The position numbers were made by a program, and so were the translations under genes. From positions 1 to 64,000 of the forward strand of contig JAEZEJ010000097.1 of assembly GCA_023417775.1 (NCBI GenBank): a stretch of 64,000 nt of DNA, written 5' to 3'. Below are positions 8,500 through 19,002 of the stretch, one piece after another. The notes below the pieces were generated by a model. It did no database searches and had not been told where the DNA came from. It saw only the letters and a list, made by a program, of their open reading frames with translations. Within the stretch, counting starts at the first letter, position 1. Every line of letters starts with the position of its first letter. The stretch comes from Actinomycetes bacterium. Lineage in GTDB: Bacteria; Actinomycetota; Actinomycetes; Propionibacteriales; Nocardioidaceae.

Positions 8500-11400
8500 A
8501 TGACCCGCCGTGCCCCGCTCAGTGACGCCCAGCGCAGCATCGTCGATGCGTGGCTGCTCGACCCCGCGGCCCCGACCTTCCGGGTCGCCGACCTGGTGGA
8601 GATCACCGGCGATGTCGATCTCGCCGCCTTCGCCGAGGCCGTCGAGCGGACCCTCGCCGACGTGCAGGCGCTCAGCTGGCGGATCGTCGAGGATGCCGAC
8701 GGCTGGTGTCAGGAGGAGGCTGCGGCGCAGCCGCGGGTGGACGTGCGTGATGTCCGCTCCGATGCCGATCCCCGGGCGACCGCGCGGGCCTGGATCGACG
8801 CGGATCTCGCGGTCGACGACGGGTCCTTCGGCGATGCGCAGGTGCTGTGGCGGATCGCCGACGACGTGGTCTGGTGGTACCAGCGCTACCACCACGCACG
8901 GGTGGACGGATGGTCGGTGGCGGCGATCACTCGACGGGTCGCACGTCGTTATCGCGATGCCGGAACCGACGGCTCCTTCGGTTCCATCGAGACGCTGTGG
9001 GCCGAGGAGGCCGCCTGGGCGCGGTCGCCGGGCGCCGAGAAGGCGGCCGCGTGGTTCGCCGAGAGCCTCGAGGGCGCCTCCCCGACGCCGCTGACCGGGC
9101 GGACGTCACCGGCTGCGCGGAGACCGCTGCGACGGGGACTGAGTCTCCCCGACGATGTGCGCGACCGCCTCGTCGCCCTCACCGCGGAGGACCGGCGCAT
9201 CACCTGGGCCGACGTGCTGGTCGCCGGCTATGCCGCCTGGGTGGGACGCAGCATCGGCAGCGACGACGTCGTCCTGGCGCTGCCGGTGTCCGCTCGCACC
9301 GAGGGTGAGGCCCTCCGGACGCCGTCGATGTCGGTCAACGTGGTGCCGCTCCGCCTCGCCGTACCGCCCACCGAGAGCCTGCACGAGCTCGCGCTCCAGA
9401 CCGCCCGGGCGCTGTCGCAGGTCCGTCGCCACCAGTGCTTGCGGGGACCGGCGCTGGGCGACGGCGAGCTGTTGCGCGGACCCGCCGTCAACATCAAGCC
9501 CTTCGTCGAGGAACTCGATCTGGGCACGGCGAAGGGCCGGCTGCACGCCCTGGAGACCGGACCCGTCGATGACCTCGATCTCGTCGTGGTGCCGGCCCCC
9601 GACGGCGGTGTGCAGCTGACCTTCGAGGCGAATCCCGAGCTCCACGACCAGGGCGATCTGGACCGGCACGCGAAGGCCTTCGCCACCTTCCTCGCGGGCG
9701 CGATGGCAGACCCGGAGCGCCCGACGGGCCGGGCCTCGCTGGCAGAGGTCTCGCGCGACGAGGTCAGCACGCGACGGATCGTCCCGGTCGACGTGTCGGA
9801 GCGATTCGCGCGCACGGTGTCCGAGCACGGCCCGGCCGTCGCGGTGAGATGCGGTGACGACAGCATCACCTTCGCCGAGCTGGGGGAGCGGGTGCGGTCC
9901 TGGGCCGAGGTGCTGCGCGGTGCCGGAGCCGGCCCCGAGCGACGGGTGGCGATCGCCTTGGGGCGCGGTGTCGACGTCGTCACGGCGATCCTCGCCACCC
10001 TCGAGACGGGTGCTGCCTTCGTGCCGATCGACCTGGAGTACCCCGATGAGCGCATCGACGCGCTCATCGCCGACACGGAGCCGGTCGCGGTGGTGGTGCA
10101 CGGGGATCATCGCCGCGCCGCCGATCCGCGGGCGCTGACGGTCGACTGCCACCGGCTGAGCGGAGCCGCACCGGCCGTGCTCTCGGGCGATCGGCGTCCC
10201 GCTTCGCTCGCCTACATCGTGCACACCTCCGGCTCGACCGGACGCCCGAAGGGCGTCATGGTCTCCCGTGCGGCTCTCGCCTTCTTCTCGACCCATCACG
10301 GCGAGGGTCTCTTCGCCGAGGTGGCGGCTGAGGCCGGTCGCCGGCTGCGTGCTGCCCACACGGCGTCGTTCTCCTTCGACTCCTCGTGGGAACAACTGGT
10401 GTGGCTGCTGCACGGGCACGAACTCGTCGTGTACGACGAGGACGACCGTCGCGACGCACACGAACTGGTCCGGGCGATCGATCGCGATCGTCTCGACGCC
10501 CTCGACGTCACGCCGTCGATGGCGGTCGCGCTGCTGGCCGAGGGACTGCTCGAGGTGGCGCATGTCCCTCGGCTGTTCCTGATCGGCGGCGAGGCGGCGA
10601 CCGAGGGACTGTGGCGCCGGCTGGCGGCATCCCCGATGCGCTCGCACAACTTCTACGGCCCGACGGAGGCCACGGTCGACGCCCTCGGCGCGCCGGTCGC
10701 GGGCGATCATCCGATGATCGGACATCCCCTCCACGGCACGTCGGCGCGCATCCTCGACACCGCCCTGCGACCCGTGCCCCAGGGCTCCGTGGGCGAGCTC
10801 TATCTCGTCGGGCCGCATCTCGCCCGCGGGTACGCGGATCGTCCCGGGCTCACGGCCGAGCGCTTCGTGGCCGATCCCGAGGGCCGAGCCGGGGAGCGGA
10901 TGTACCGCACCGGCGATCTCGTACGTGCCGAGAGCGACGGCTCCATCAGCTACCTCGGCCGCCTCGACGATCAGGTGAAGATCCGCGGCCACCGCATCGA
11001 GCTGGGGGAGGTCATCGGCGCGCTGGAGTCACTGCCCGGTGTGCACCAGGCCCACGCGGCAGCCCACGGCGACCCCGCCCGGCTGGTCGCCTGGGCGATC
11101 GCCCCCGGGGCCGATGCCACTGGGCTCCGCAGCGCCCTGGCGGCGCAGGTGCCCGCTCACCTGGTGCCCGCGGTGGTCATGGTGGTCGATCGATTCGCCC
11201 GGACGGTCCAAGGCAAGATCGACACACGGGTGCTTCCCGAACCGACGGTGGGCTCAACCGAGCACGTCCATGCCGCCGATGCGCGGGAAGCCGCCGTCGT
11301 GACCGCGATGGCGGAGGCCCTGGATGTCGCCGAGGTGTCGGTGCTGGACGACTTCTTCACCATCGGCGGCGACAGCATCAGCGCCATCGCGGTCGCCGCA

Positions 11401-14400
11401 CGACTCCGCACCGTGGGCTGGCAGACCCGGCCGCGCGACCTGTTCCGTGCCCGCACCGCCCGCGATCTCGCCCCGGAACTGGTGCCCGTCGAGGTGGCGG
11501 AAGCCGTCCTCGACGACCCGGTGGGGCGAGCGCCGCTCAGCGACGTCGCCGCCGCGACGCTCGCGCTCGCGGGCGATCACCTGGATCGCTACGCCCAGCA
11601 CACCGTCGTGCGGGTGCCGGCCGGGATCGAGGACGCCGCGCTGTCCGCGATGCTCGGTGTGCTCGTCGAACGACATGCCGCGCTGCGAGTGCGCCTCGAC
11701 GGCGATGCCCTGGAGTTCCCGCCGGCCGAGCGGGTCACCGTGCCGATCCACTCCGGAGACGATCACGATCTCCTGCTGGAACGACTGCTGGGCAGCCTCG
11801 ATCCGGGGGCCGGTCGCGTGCTCGCCGCCGGACGGCCCGCGGCCGATCGGCTCGTTCTGGCGGTCCACCATCTCGCGATCGATGCGGTCTCCTGGCGGGT
11901 CCTGCTCGCCGACCTGGCGGCGCTGTTGGAGGACCGTGTGCTTCCGCCGTCGGCGACGACCTCGTGGCGTGCGCACCTCGACGCCCTCGGAGCTCGTCCG
12001 TCGGTCCCCGAGCTGCCGCCGGTGGAGGATCTCGGCGCGGCGCTGGCGCCGTCGCCGCGAGACATCGCCGGCGGGACGCTCCGCGAGACGATCGTGCTCG
12101 ATGCGAAGACCAGCGCGGCCGTGCTGCGGGGGCTGCCCGACAGCTATGCCACCCGTCCGGACGTGGTGCTCGCGGCGGCGGCGTCGCTCGCGGTCGATCG
12201 TCATCTCGGCCCGGACCGGTCCGAGTCCCGGGAGCTGCTGCTCACCTGGGAGAGTGCCGGACGTGAGCCGGTCGTCCCCGGTCACGACGTGTCCTCGACC
12301 GTCGGCTGGCTGACCGAGGAGTTCGCGGTCGCGGTGCGGATCGATCCTGGCCGCGACGATGCCCGGGGCGTGCTCAAGGCCACCCAGCAGGCACGGCTCG
12401 ACGTGCCCGACGAGGGACGGGGACGCAGCACCCGGCAGCAGCCACGCGTGCTGGTCAACTACCTCGGACGGTTCAGCGACGACACGGGGCTGCTCGTCGG
12501 TGACACGGCCTTCGCCGCCGCGGTCCCGGACGGTTTCGCGCTCGCCCACGGCATCGAGCTGAACATCTTCGTGACACGTGAGGACCGCCTGGCCGTCGAG
12601 TGGACCATCGCCGGCAGCCTGTCCGGGCATCGCGACGCACTGCAGACGGCCTTCGCGACCGCGATCGACGAGCTGGCCCGTCTGGTGCCCGCGCGCGATG
12701 AGATGGTCAGCCGTCTCGTTCCGGCCGCCTGCACGCTGCCCGGACTCGATCAGGCGACGATCGATGCCGTGGAGGCCGAGCACGGGGCTCTCCTGGACAT
12801 CGCGCCCTTGCCGCCGTTGGCCGAGGGGCTGCTGTTCCACGCCCTCGACGCGGGACATGACGACCGGTACGCGACGCTGACCACGGTCCACCTCGGCGGT
12901 GATATCGACCTCGAGCGGCTGCGGGCGGCCGTCGCCGCCGTGGTCGCCCGACACCCCCAGCTCGATGCCCGGATCGTCGCCGATCGATTCGCCCGGCCCG
13001 CGCAGCTCGTGCCGCGCCGGCCGCGGACCGCCATCGTCGACCGAGCCGGGCTGACCGCACCGTTCGAGGTCGGCACCGGGCCGTTGACGCGCTGGACGCT
13101 GGAGCCCACCGACGAGGGCGTCGACGTGCTGATCGGCGCGCACCATCTCGTCGCCGACGGATGGTCGACGCCGCTGCTCATCCGGGACCTGCTGACGGCC
13201 TATGCCGCAGAGGGATCCGTCGCGCCCGGATCCGGCTGGGCCGGGATGCGCCGTTATCTGGAGGTCCTCGGTCGCGACGACCTGGACCTCGCCCGTTCCG
13301 CGTGGGCGGCCCATCTCGAGGGGATCACCACCGGCTCGCTCATCGCTCCCGACACGATGCCGGGTGATCCGGTGACGGTGGACGTCGAGCTCCCCGATGG
13401 CCTCGCGGTGCGGCTCGCCGGTGCGCTGCGGGCCGAGGGCCTGACCCTCAGCAGCGCGTTGAATGCCGCGTGGGGATATGCCCTCGGGCGGGCGCTGGGG
13501 AGCACGGACGTGGTGTTCGGCACCACGGTGGCCGGCCGATCGGCGGCTCTTCCCGGCATCGACGAGGTCATCGGCCTGCTGAGCCAGACCCTGCCCGTGC
13601 GGGTCGCGCTGTGCGGAGACCGATGCTGGCGCGACACCATCGCCTCGCTCGGTCTGGAGCGGGCCGAGCTCGGGGATGTCGAGCGCACGAGCCTCGCGGA
13701 GATCAGCGACGCGATCGGGGTGCCGGCACTCTTCGACACGCTGGTGGTGGTGGAGAACTACCCCGATATCGCCTCCTCGGCCCCGGGGGTCCGTGTGCTG
13801 GGGATCGACAATGCGGGCGGGACGCATTATCCGGTCACCCTGACCGCGTTGCCCGGCGATGGCATCCGGCTGACCCTCGACATCGATCCGGCACGTGTCC
13901 CGGCCCCGGTGCGCGAGCGGCTGATCGACGACCTCGTCGCGGCGCTGACGCAGATCGCCGACCACCCCGATCACCCGGTCGGGGCGACGGCCTCGCCCTT
14001 CGCGGACGCGCGGATCGCCGGCCCTCGTGTGCCTCGGGAGATCGATCCGGTGCGCTCCTTCGCCGAGATCGCGCAACGACGCGCGGACGAGCCGGCGGTG
14101 CTCACCGCCTCCGATTCGGTGACCTTCGGACGTCTCGCGGCCCGTGCCGAGGCGCTGCGCGTGGCGCTGGCGGAGGCAGGGGTGCGCCCCGGCGACCTGG
14201 TCGGCATCTCGGTATCGCGCACCCCGGATCTCCTCGTCGCCGTCCTGGGCACGCTCGCCGGGGGACACGCCTATGTGCCGCTGGATCCGGAGCATCCCGA
14301 GCAGCGCCGCCGCGAGATCATCGCCGATGCCCGACCGGTGGTGATCATCGGCGATCAGCGCCAGGAGCGGGGCGACGTGGCGGTGATCCCGGTACCCGAG

Positions 14401-17400
14401 AAGGCGCGGGACGCAGCCCTCACCGTCGTTCCGGTGCCCTCCTCCTCGACGGCCTATGTCATCTACACGTCCGGCTCGACCGGGCGGCCCAAGGGGGTCG
14501 TCATCGAGCGGGGCTCGATGGCACGTCACTTCCAGGGACTCCGCGAGCAGCGCGAGCGCGAGGTGCTTCCGACGGTGGCCGAACGGCGAGGGCGCGATCG
14601 CGTGCACGCACTGTTCTCCGCGTCGCTCGCCTTCGACACCTCGCTGGGTCAGCTGCACTGGCTCTTCGCCGGACACACCCTCGTGCTCGCCGACAGCGAC
14701 GAACGGCGCGATCCCGTCGCGATCGCCGAGCTCGCCCGGCAGCACGGAGTCGATGTCGCGGACGTGGCGCCGATCCTCGGTGATCAGCTCGCCGATCTGG
14801 GCCTGCTCGACGACCCCGCGGGCCTCAGCCTGCTCTATCTCGGCGGCGAGGCGGTGCCCCCGGGCACGTGGTCGCGGCTGCGTGCGCGGCAGGCTGCGGT
14901 GGTCAACCTGTACGGGCCCACCGAATCCACGGTCGACGCGCTCGGCGCCGACCTGGCCGACGCCGAGCGGCCGGTCGTCGGCACACCGGTCGCGGCGGTG
15001 GACGCGCGGATCCTCGATGCCTTCCTGCGTCCGGTCGATGCCGGGGTCGAGGGGGAGCTGTACCTCGGGGGCGATCAGCTGGCCCGCGGATACCTGGACC
15101 GCCCCGGCCTGACGGCCGAGCGCTTCGTCGCCGACCCCTGGGCAGAGGGCCGCCGGATGTACCGCACGGGCGATGTCGTGCGCCGCCGCGCCGACGGGCT
15201 CATCGACTTCGTCGGCCGTGCCGACGACCAGATCAAGATCGGCGGTCATCGCATCGAGCTCGCCGAGGCGACCGCTCTGGTCGATGCCGTTCCGGGAGTC
15301 GACGCCGCCGTGGTGATCGCCGATCCTCCCGGCGCGACGGCTGAGCGGCTGCTGGCCTTCGTGACGCCCAGCGCGGACGCGGACCCCGGGTCCCTCCCCG
15401 AGCAGGTGCGCGCCTACGTCGCCGAGCATGCGCCCCATCCGCTGGTGCCCGCCGCGGTCGTGGTGCTCGACAGCTTCCCGCGCACGATCAGCGACAAGAT
15501 CGATATCGCCCGACTGCGGTCGATCGATCTGGTGCCCGTCTCAGTCGAGCGGCCCGTAGTGCCACCCCGCACCGGCCCCGAGCGGGCGATCGCCACCGCG
15601 GTCCGCGATGTGCTGGGCGTCGCCGATCCGTCGATGGACGATGACTTCTTCGCCCTCGGGGGACACTCGCTCACGGCGCTCCGCGTGCTCGCGTCGATGC
15701 GCTCGGCCGGGTACTCGCTCGGCGTGCGCGAGGTCTTCGCCGAGCGACGGCTGGACCGCATCGCCGCATCGGTGCGCCCGTTCGAGTCCGAGGACGCGCC
15801 CGCCGACGAGGAGCGGGTGCACCGGCTGGTGACCGACGGCGGCACAGCAGGGGTCAGCGATGCCCAGCGGCGTCTGCTGTTCTTGGCGGATGTCGAGGGC
15901 CCGGCGCCCACCTGGAACGTCCCGGTCGTCTACCGGGTGCACGGACCCGTGGACACCGGTGCGCTCGCAGCGGCATGGTCGACGCTGGTCGAGCGGCACG
16001 CGACGTTGCGCACACGGTTCGGGCACCGCGACGGCGGCTTCACCTCCGAGGTGGCGCCGATCGGGGACGGTCCGGCGCTCACAGTCCGCACGGTCGACGA
16101 TCTGACCGGCGCGATCGCCGCCGCCGAGGGCGAGGCCTTCGACGTCTTCGCCGCGCCGCCGGTGCGGCTCAGCCTGTTGAGCCGTTCCGATGCCGACCAC
16201 GCTCTCGTGCTGTGCGGTCACCACGCGCTGCTGGACGACTGGTCGGTCGGCGTGCTCGTCGAGGAGCTCACCACGCTCATGGCCGGGGGCCGGCTCACCG
16301 CGCTGCCCGGCGAGGCCCAGCACGTCGCCGCACATCTCGAGATCGCCGACCCCGCTCCGGTGGCGCCCCGGCACGAGGAGTTCTGGCGCGAGAGCCTCGC
16401 CGGGCTCGCCGCTGAGATCGATCTGCCGGCCGACCGGCCGCGCTCCGAGCAGCCGAGCTACACCGCGCATGCCGTGACCTTGCCGCTGGACGACACGGTG
16501 CGGCGCGATCTCGACGCGCTGACCGCACGTGAGGGGATCAGCCCCCTCATGGTCCTGCAGACGGCCGTCGCCACCTTGCTGCGGGGCATCGGGGCCGGGA
16601 CGGACGTGTGTCTCGGCATGCCCGTGGCCAGGCGCGACGATCGGGCCTCGGCCCACACGGTCGGCTACCTGCTCGACACCGTCCCCGTGCGGCTCGACGT
16701 GGGCGGGAGCGATGACTTCTGCCGGCACGCCGCGCGCACGCGTACGGCGGTGCTGGCCGCCGTCGACCACGCCGACCTCGCCTTCGAGCGGATCGTCGAG
16801 ATCGTCGCACCGCCCCGATCGTGGTCGCGCCATCCGGTCTTCCAGGTCATGGTCTCGCATGAGGACGGCGGCGGTGCCGCGCTTCGGCTGCCGGGGGCCG
16901 AGGTCGCCGCGGTCGGCACCGAGACCGAGACGGCGAGACTGGACCTCGCCGTGCGGCTCGTCGAGTCGCCGTCGGCTCCGCCGGTGCTGCGACTCACCGC
17001 CGCGGCGGATCTGTTCGACCGGGAGACGGCCGAGGTGATCGGGCGCAGGCTGCTGGCCTGGTTGCGCCGCGTCCTTGCCCGTCCCGACACGCCACTGGCC
17101 GAGCTCGACCTGCTGCTCGACCGCGAGCATGGCCGGGCCCTCGACGATCACGTCCGTCGTTCGTCACCGCCGGTCGGCCTCATGACCCGGATCGTCGAGC
17201 AGACCCGGGCGACACCCGGTGCCGTCGCACTGGTGTCCGGCGGGGTCGAGGTGGACTACGCGACCCTCGCGGGCCGAGCCGCGGCGCTGGCCCACCGGTT
17301 GCGGGAGCGGGGCGTGGGGCCGGACGAGACCGTCGCGATCGCCGTGCCGCGCGGGGTCGAGCTCGTGGTCGCGCTCCTCGGCGTGCTGGGTGCCGGCGGC

Positions 17401-19002
17401 ACCTATCTGCCACTGGACGACCGCTATCCGGCCGAGCGGATCGCCGACATGCTCGACGACGCCGCCCCGCGGCTCGTGCTCGTGACGCCCGAGACGGCCG
17501 ACATCGGCGCCGGTCGCGAAGAGCTGGACGTGACCGATGTCGATCATCCGTCGGACCTCCCCTCCGCACTCGCGGCACTCGACGTGCCCTCGGGGGCGCA
17601 CGGCGCGTACACGATCTACACCTCGGGATCGACCGGCCGCCCCAAGGGGGTCGTCATCGACTGCGCGGCGATGAGCGCCTTCGTGGACCATGTGGCGACC
17701 GACCTGGCGCTGAGGCCCACGGATCGGTTCGTCGCGGTCACCACGATCAGCTTCGACATCGCGGTGCTGGAGATCTTCGTGCCGCTGGTCAGCGGCGCGG
17801 CGGTGGTGCTCGCGGACGCCGAGGAGGTGCGTGACCCCGAGCTGCTCGTCGGGCTCGTGCGGCGCCACCGCGGCTCGCACCTGCAGGCGACACCGTCCCT
17901 GTGGCGGCCGGTGCTGGAGGCGCACCCCGAGGCCTTCGCGGAGGTCACCGCTCTGGTGGGCGGCGAAGCGCTGCCGCCCGACCTCGCCGAGGCGATGGCC
18001 CGCCATTGTGCCGCGGTGATCAACGAGTACGGACCCACCGAGGCGACCGTCTGGGCCACCAGCTGCGATGTCGCCGCCGCCCTCGGCGCGGGCGAGCCGG
18101 TCACGATCGGGCGCCCCTATCTCGATGTCGGCGTCCTCGTGCTCGACGATCTGCTGCGGCCCGTGCCCGACGATGTGCCCGGTGAGCTGTATCTGGCGGG
18201 GGCGCAGCTCGCCCGTGGATATCACCGGCGCTTCTCCCTGACGGCCGAGCGCTTCGTGGCACGGCCGGGTGGCCGTCGGGGGGAGCGGATGTACCGCACC
18301 GGCGATCTGGTGCGCCGCGATGCGAGCGGGCGGCTGCACTTCATCCGCCGTGTCGACGATCAGGTCAAGGTCCTCGGTCACCGGATCGAGCTGGGTGAGA
18401 TCGAGACGCATCTCTCGCGCCTGCCCGGGGTCGATTCGGCTGCGGCCGTCGTGCGGACCGACGAGGCGGGGACCGGGCGACTCCTCGGCTATGTCGTCGC
18501 GGAGGCCGATGCCCGGCTCGACGCCGCGCAGCTGAAGGCGCACCTGGCGACAGCCATCCCCGCGCATCTGGTCCCGCAGCACATCACGGTGCTGGACGAC
18601 CTGCCGCTGACCCTCAACGGCAAGGTCGACCGCCAACGCCTGCCCGACCCCGTCATCGCCTCCGCCGGACGGGCGCCCTCGGGGCGGGCCGAGGAGATCG
18701 TCTGCGCGGCCGTCGCCGCGGTGCTCGGTCTGCCGGAGGCGAGTCCGGAGGATGCCTTCTTCGAGCTCGGAGGGGACAGCATCACCTCGATCCGACTGGT
18801 GTCCGAGGTCAAGGACGCGGGACTCAAGATCACGCCACGTGATGTGTTCACGCACCCCGATCTCGCGGCGCTCGCCGCCGCGGGCGAGATGACCGACGAC
18901 CGCCCGCGGCGTGAACGGCGGCCGCGATCGAATCGACCGCGCGTCGCCCTCGGAGCCGATGACCTCGCCCGTATCGACAGCCTCATGGGAGGACCCCGAT
19001 GA
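8500..19002 (+). CDS. Nonribosomal peptide synthetase 1: C-A-PCP-E-C-A-PCP-C-A-PCP
   Basis: This 3500-aa synthetase has three modules. Approximate layout: C1 5-420 (HH at 131-132, D136-G137), A1 430-905, PCP1 Ser959, epimerase 1000-1400 (HHLAIDAVSW at 1123-1132), C2 1425-1835 (HH 1548-1549), A2 1850-2330, PCP2 Ser2390, C3 2440-2865 (HH 2574-2575, but Asp-Asp at 2579-2580), A3 2885-3365, PCP3 Ser3427, then a charged 40-aa tail. C1 stands before any loading module, so it should accept DHB from the stand-alone carrier. Stachelhaus-type residues read by eye: A1 D-S-E-D-L-G-F-V-D-K, A2 D-T-G-D-Y-G-L-V-D-K (both with Asp at the positions that pair with basic side chains; not assigned), A3 D-I-L-Q-L-G-E-V-W-K (glycine-like). 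The epimerase predicts a D residue 1. There is no thioesterase; the chain passes to NRPS 2. Confidence 0.95.
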   Translation: MTRRAPLSDAQRSIVDAWLLDPAAPTFRVADLVEITGDVDLAAFAEAVERTLADVQALSWRIVEDADGWCQEEAAAQPRVDVRDVRSDADPRATARAWIDADLAVDDGSFGDAQVLWRIADDVVWWYQRYHHARVDGWSVAAITRRVARRYRDAGTDGSFGSIETLWAEEAAWARSPGAEKAAAWFAESLEGASPTPLTGRTSPAARRPLRRGLSLPDDVRDRLVALTAEDRRITWADVLVAGYAAWVGRSIGSDDVVLALPVSARTEGEALRTPSMSVNVVPLRLAVPPTESLHELALQTARALSQVRRHQCLRGPALGDGELLRGPAVNIKPFVEELDLGTAKGRLHALETGPVDDLDLVVVPAPDGGVQLTFEANPELHDQGDLDRHAKAFATFLAGAMADPERPTGRASLAEVSRDEVSTRRIVPVDVSERFARTVSEHGPAVAVRCGDDSITFAELGERVRSWAEVLRGAGAGPERRVAIALGRGVDVVTAILATLETGAAFVPIDLEYPDERIDALIADTEPVAVVVHGDHRRAADPRALTVDCHRLSGAAPAVLSGDRRPASLAYIVHTSGSTGRPKGVMVSRAALAFFSTHHGEGLFAEVAAEAGRRLRAAHTASFSFDSSWEQLVWLLHGHELVVYDEDDRRDAHELVRAIDRDRLDALDVTPSMAVALLAEGLLEVAHVPRLFLIGGEAATEGLWRRLAASPMRSHNFYGPTEATVDALGAPVAGDHPMIGHPLHGTSARILDTALRPVPQGSVGELYLVGPHLARGYADRPGLTAERFVADPEGRAGERMYRTGDLVRAESDGSISYLGRLDDQVKIRGHRIELGEVIGALESLPGVHQAHAAAHGDPARLVAWAIAPGADATGLRSALAAQVPAHLVPAVVMVVDRFARTVQGKIDTRVLPEPTVGSTEHVHAADAREAAVVTAMAEALDVAEVSVLDDFFTIGGDSISAIAVAARLRTVGWQTRPRDLFRARTARDLAPELVPVEVAEAVLDDPVGRAPLSDVAAATLALAGDHLDRYAQHTVVRVPAGIEDAALSAMLGVLVERHAALRVRLDGDALEFPPAERVTVPIHSGDDHDLLLERLLGSLDPGAGRVLAAGRPAADRLVLAVHHLAIDAVSWRVLLADLAALLEDRVLPPSATTSWRAHLDALGARPSVPELPPVEDLGAALAPSPRDIAGGTLRETIVLDAKTSAAVLRGLPDSYATRPDVVLAAAASLAVDRHLGPDRSESRELLLTWESAGREPVVPGHDVSSTVGWLTEEFAVAVRIDPGRDDARGVLKATQQARLDVPDEGRGRSTRQQPRVLVNYLGRFSDDTGLLVGDTAFAAAVPDGFALAHGIELNIFVTREDRLAVEWTIAGSLSGHRDALQTAFATAIDELARLVPARDEMVSRLVPAACTLPGLDQATIDAVEAEHGALLDIAPLPPLAEGLLFHALDAGHDDRYATLTTVHLGGDIDLERLRAAVAAVVARHPQLDARIVADRFARPAQLVPRRPRTAIVDRAGLTAPFEVGTGPLTRWTLEPTDEGVDVLIGAHHLVADGWSTPLLIRDLLTAYAAEGSVAPGSGWAGMRRYLEVLGRDDLDLARSAWAAHLEGITTGSLIAPDTMPGDPVTVDVELPDGLAVRLAGALRAEGLTLSSALNAAWGYALGRALGSTDVVFGTTVAGRSAALPGIDEVIGLLSQTLPVRVALCGDRCWRDTIASLGLERAELGDVERTSLAEISDAIGVPALFDTLVVVENYPDIASSAPGVRVLGIDNAGGTHYPVTLTALPGDGIRLTLDIDPARVPAPVRERLIDDLVAALTQIADHPDHPVGATASPFADARIAGPRVPREIDPVRSFAEIAQRRADEPAVLTASDSVTFGRLAARAEALRVALAEAGVRPGDLVGISVSRTPDLLVAVLGTLAGGHAYVPLDPEHPEQRRREIIADARPVVIIGDQRQERGDVAVIPVPEKARDAALTVVPVPSSSTAYVIYTSGSTGRPKGVVIERGSMARHFQGLREQREREVLPTVAERRGRDRVHALFSASLAFDTSLGQLHWLFAGHTLVLADSDERRDPVAIAELARQHGVDVADVAPILGDQLADLGLLDDPAGLSLLYLGGEAVPPGTWSRLRARQAAVVNLYGPTESTVDALGADLADAERPVVGTPVAAVDARILDAFLRPVDAGVEGELYLGGDQLARGYLDRPGLTAERFVADPWAEGRRMYRTGDVVRRRADGLIDFVGRADDQIKIGGHRIELAEATALVDAVPGVDAAVVIADPPGATAERLLAFVTPSADADPGSLPEQVRAYVAEHAPHPLVPAAVVVLDSFPRTISDKIDIARLRSIDLVPVSVERPVVPPRTGPERAIATAVRDVLGVADPSMDDDFFALGGHSLTALRVLASMRSAGYSLGVREVFAERRLDRIAASVRPFESEDAPADEERVHRLVTDGGTAGVSDAQRRLLFLADVEGPAPTWNVPVVYRVHGPVDTGALAAAWSTLVERHATLRTRFGHRDGGFTSEVAPIGDGPALTVRTVDDLTGAIAAAEGEAFDVFAAPPVRLSLLSRSDADHALVLCGHHALLDDWSVGVLVEELTTLMAGGRLTALPGEAQHVAAHLEIADPAPVAPRHEEFWRESLAGLAAEIDLPADRPRSEQPSYTAHAVTLPLDDTVRRDLDALTAREGISPLMVLQTAVATLLRGIGAGTDVCLGMPVARRDDRASAHTVGYLLDTVPVRLDVGGSDDFCRHAARTRTAVLAAVDHADLAFERIVEIVAPPRSWSRHPVFQVMVSHEDGGGAALRLPGAEVAAVGTETETARLDLAVRLVESPSAPPVLRLTAAADLFDRETAEVIGRRLLAWLRRVLARPDTPLAELDLLLDREHGRALDDHVRRSSPPVGLMTRIVEQTRATPGAVALVSGGVEVDYATLAGRAAALAHRLRERGVGPDETVAIAVPRGVELVVALLGVLGAGGTYLPLDDRYPAERIADMLDDAAPRLVLVTPETADIGAGREELDVTDVDHPSDLPSALAALDVPSGAHGAYTIYTSGSTGRPKGVVIDCAAMSAFVDHVATDLALRPTDRFVAVTTISFDIAVLEIFVPLVSGAAVVLADAEEVRDPELLVGLVRRHRGSHLQATPSLWRPVLEAHPEAFAEVTALVGGEALPPDLAEAMARHCAAVINEYGPTEATVWATSCDVAAALGAGEPVTIGRPYLDVGVLVLDDLLRPVPDDVPGELYLAGAQLARGYHRRFSLTAERFVARPGGRRGERMYRTGDLVRRDASGRLHFIRRVDDQVKVLGHRIELGEIETHLSRLPGVDSAAAVVRTDEAGTGRLLGYVVAEADARLDAAQLKAHLATAIPAHLVPQHITVLDDLPLTLNGKVDRQRLPDPVIASAGRAPSGRAEEIVCAAVAAVLGLPEASPEDAFFELGGDSITSIRLVSEVKDAGLKITPRDVFTHPDLAALAAAGEMTDDRPRRERRPRSNRPRVALGADDLARIDSLMGGPR

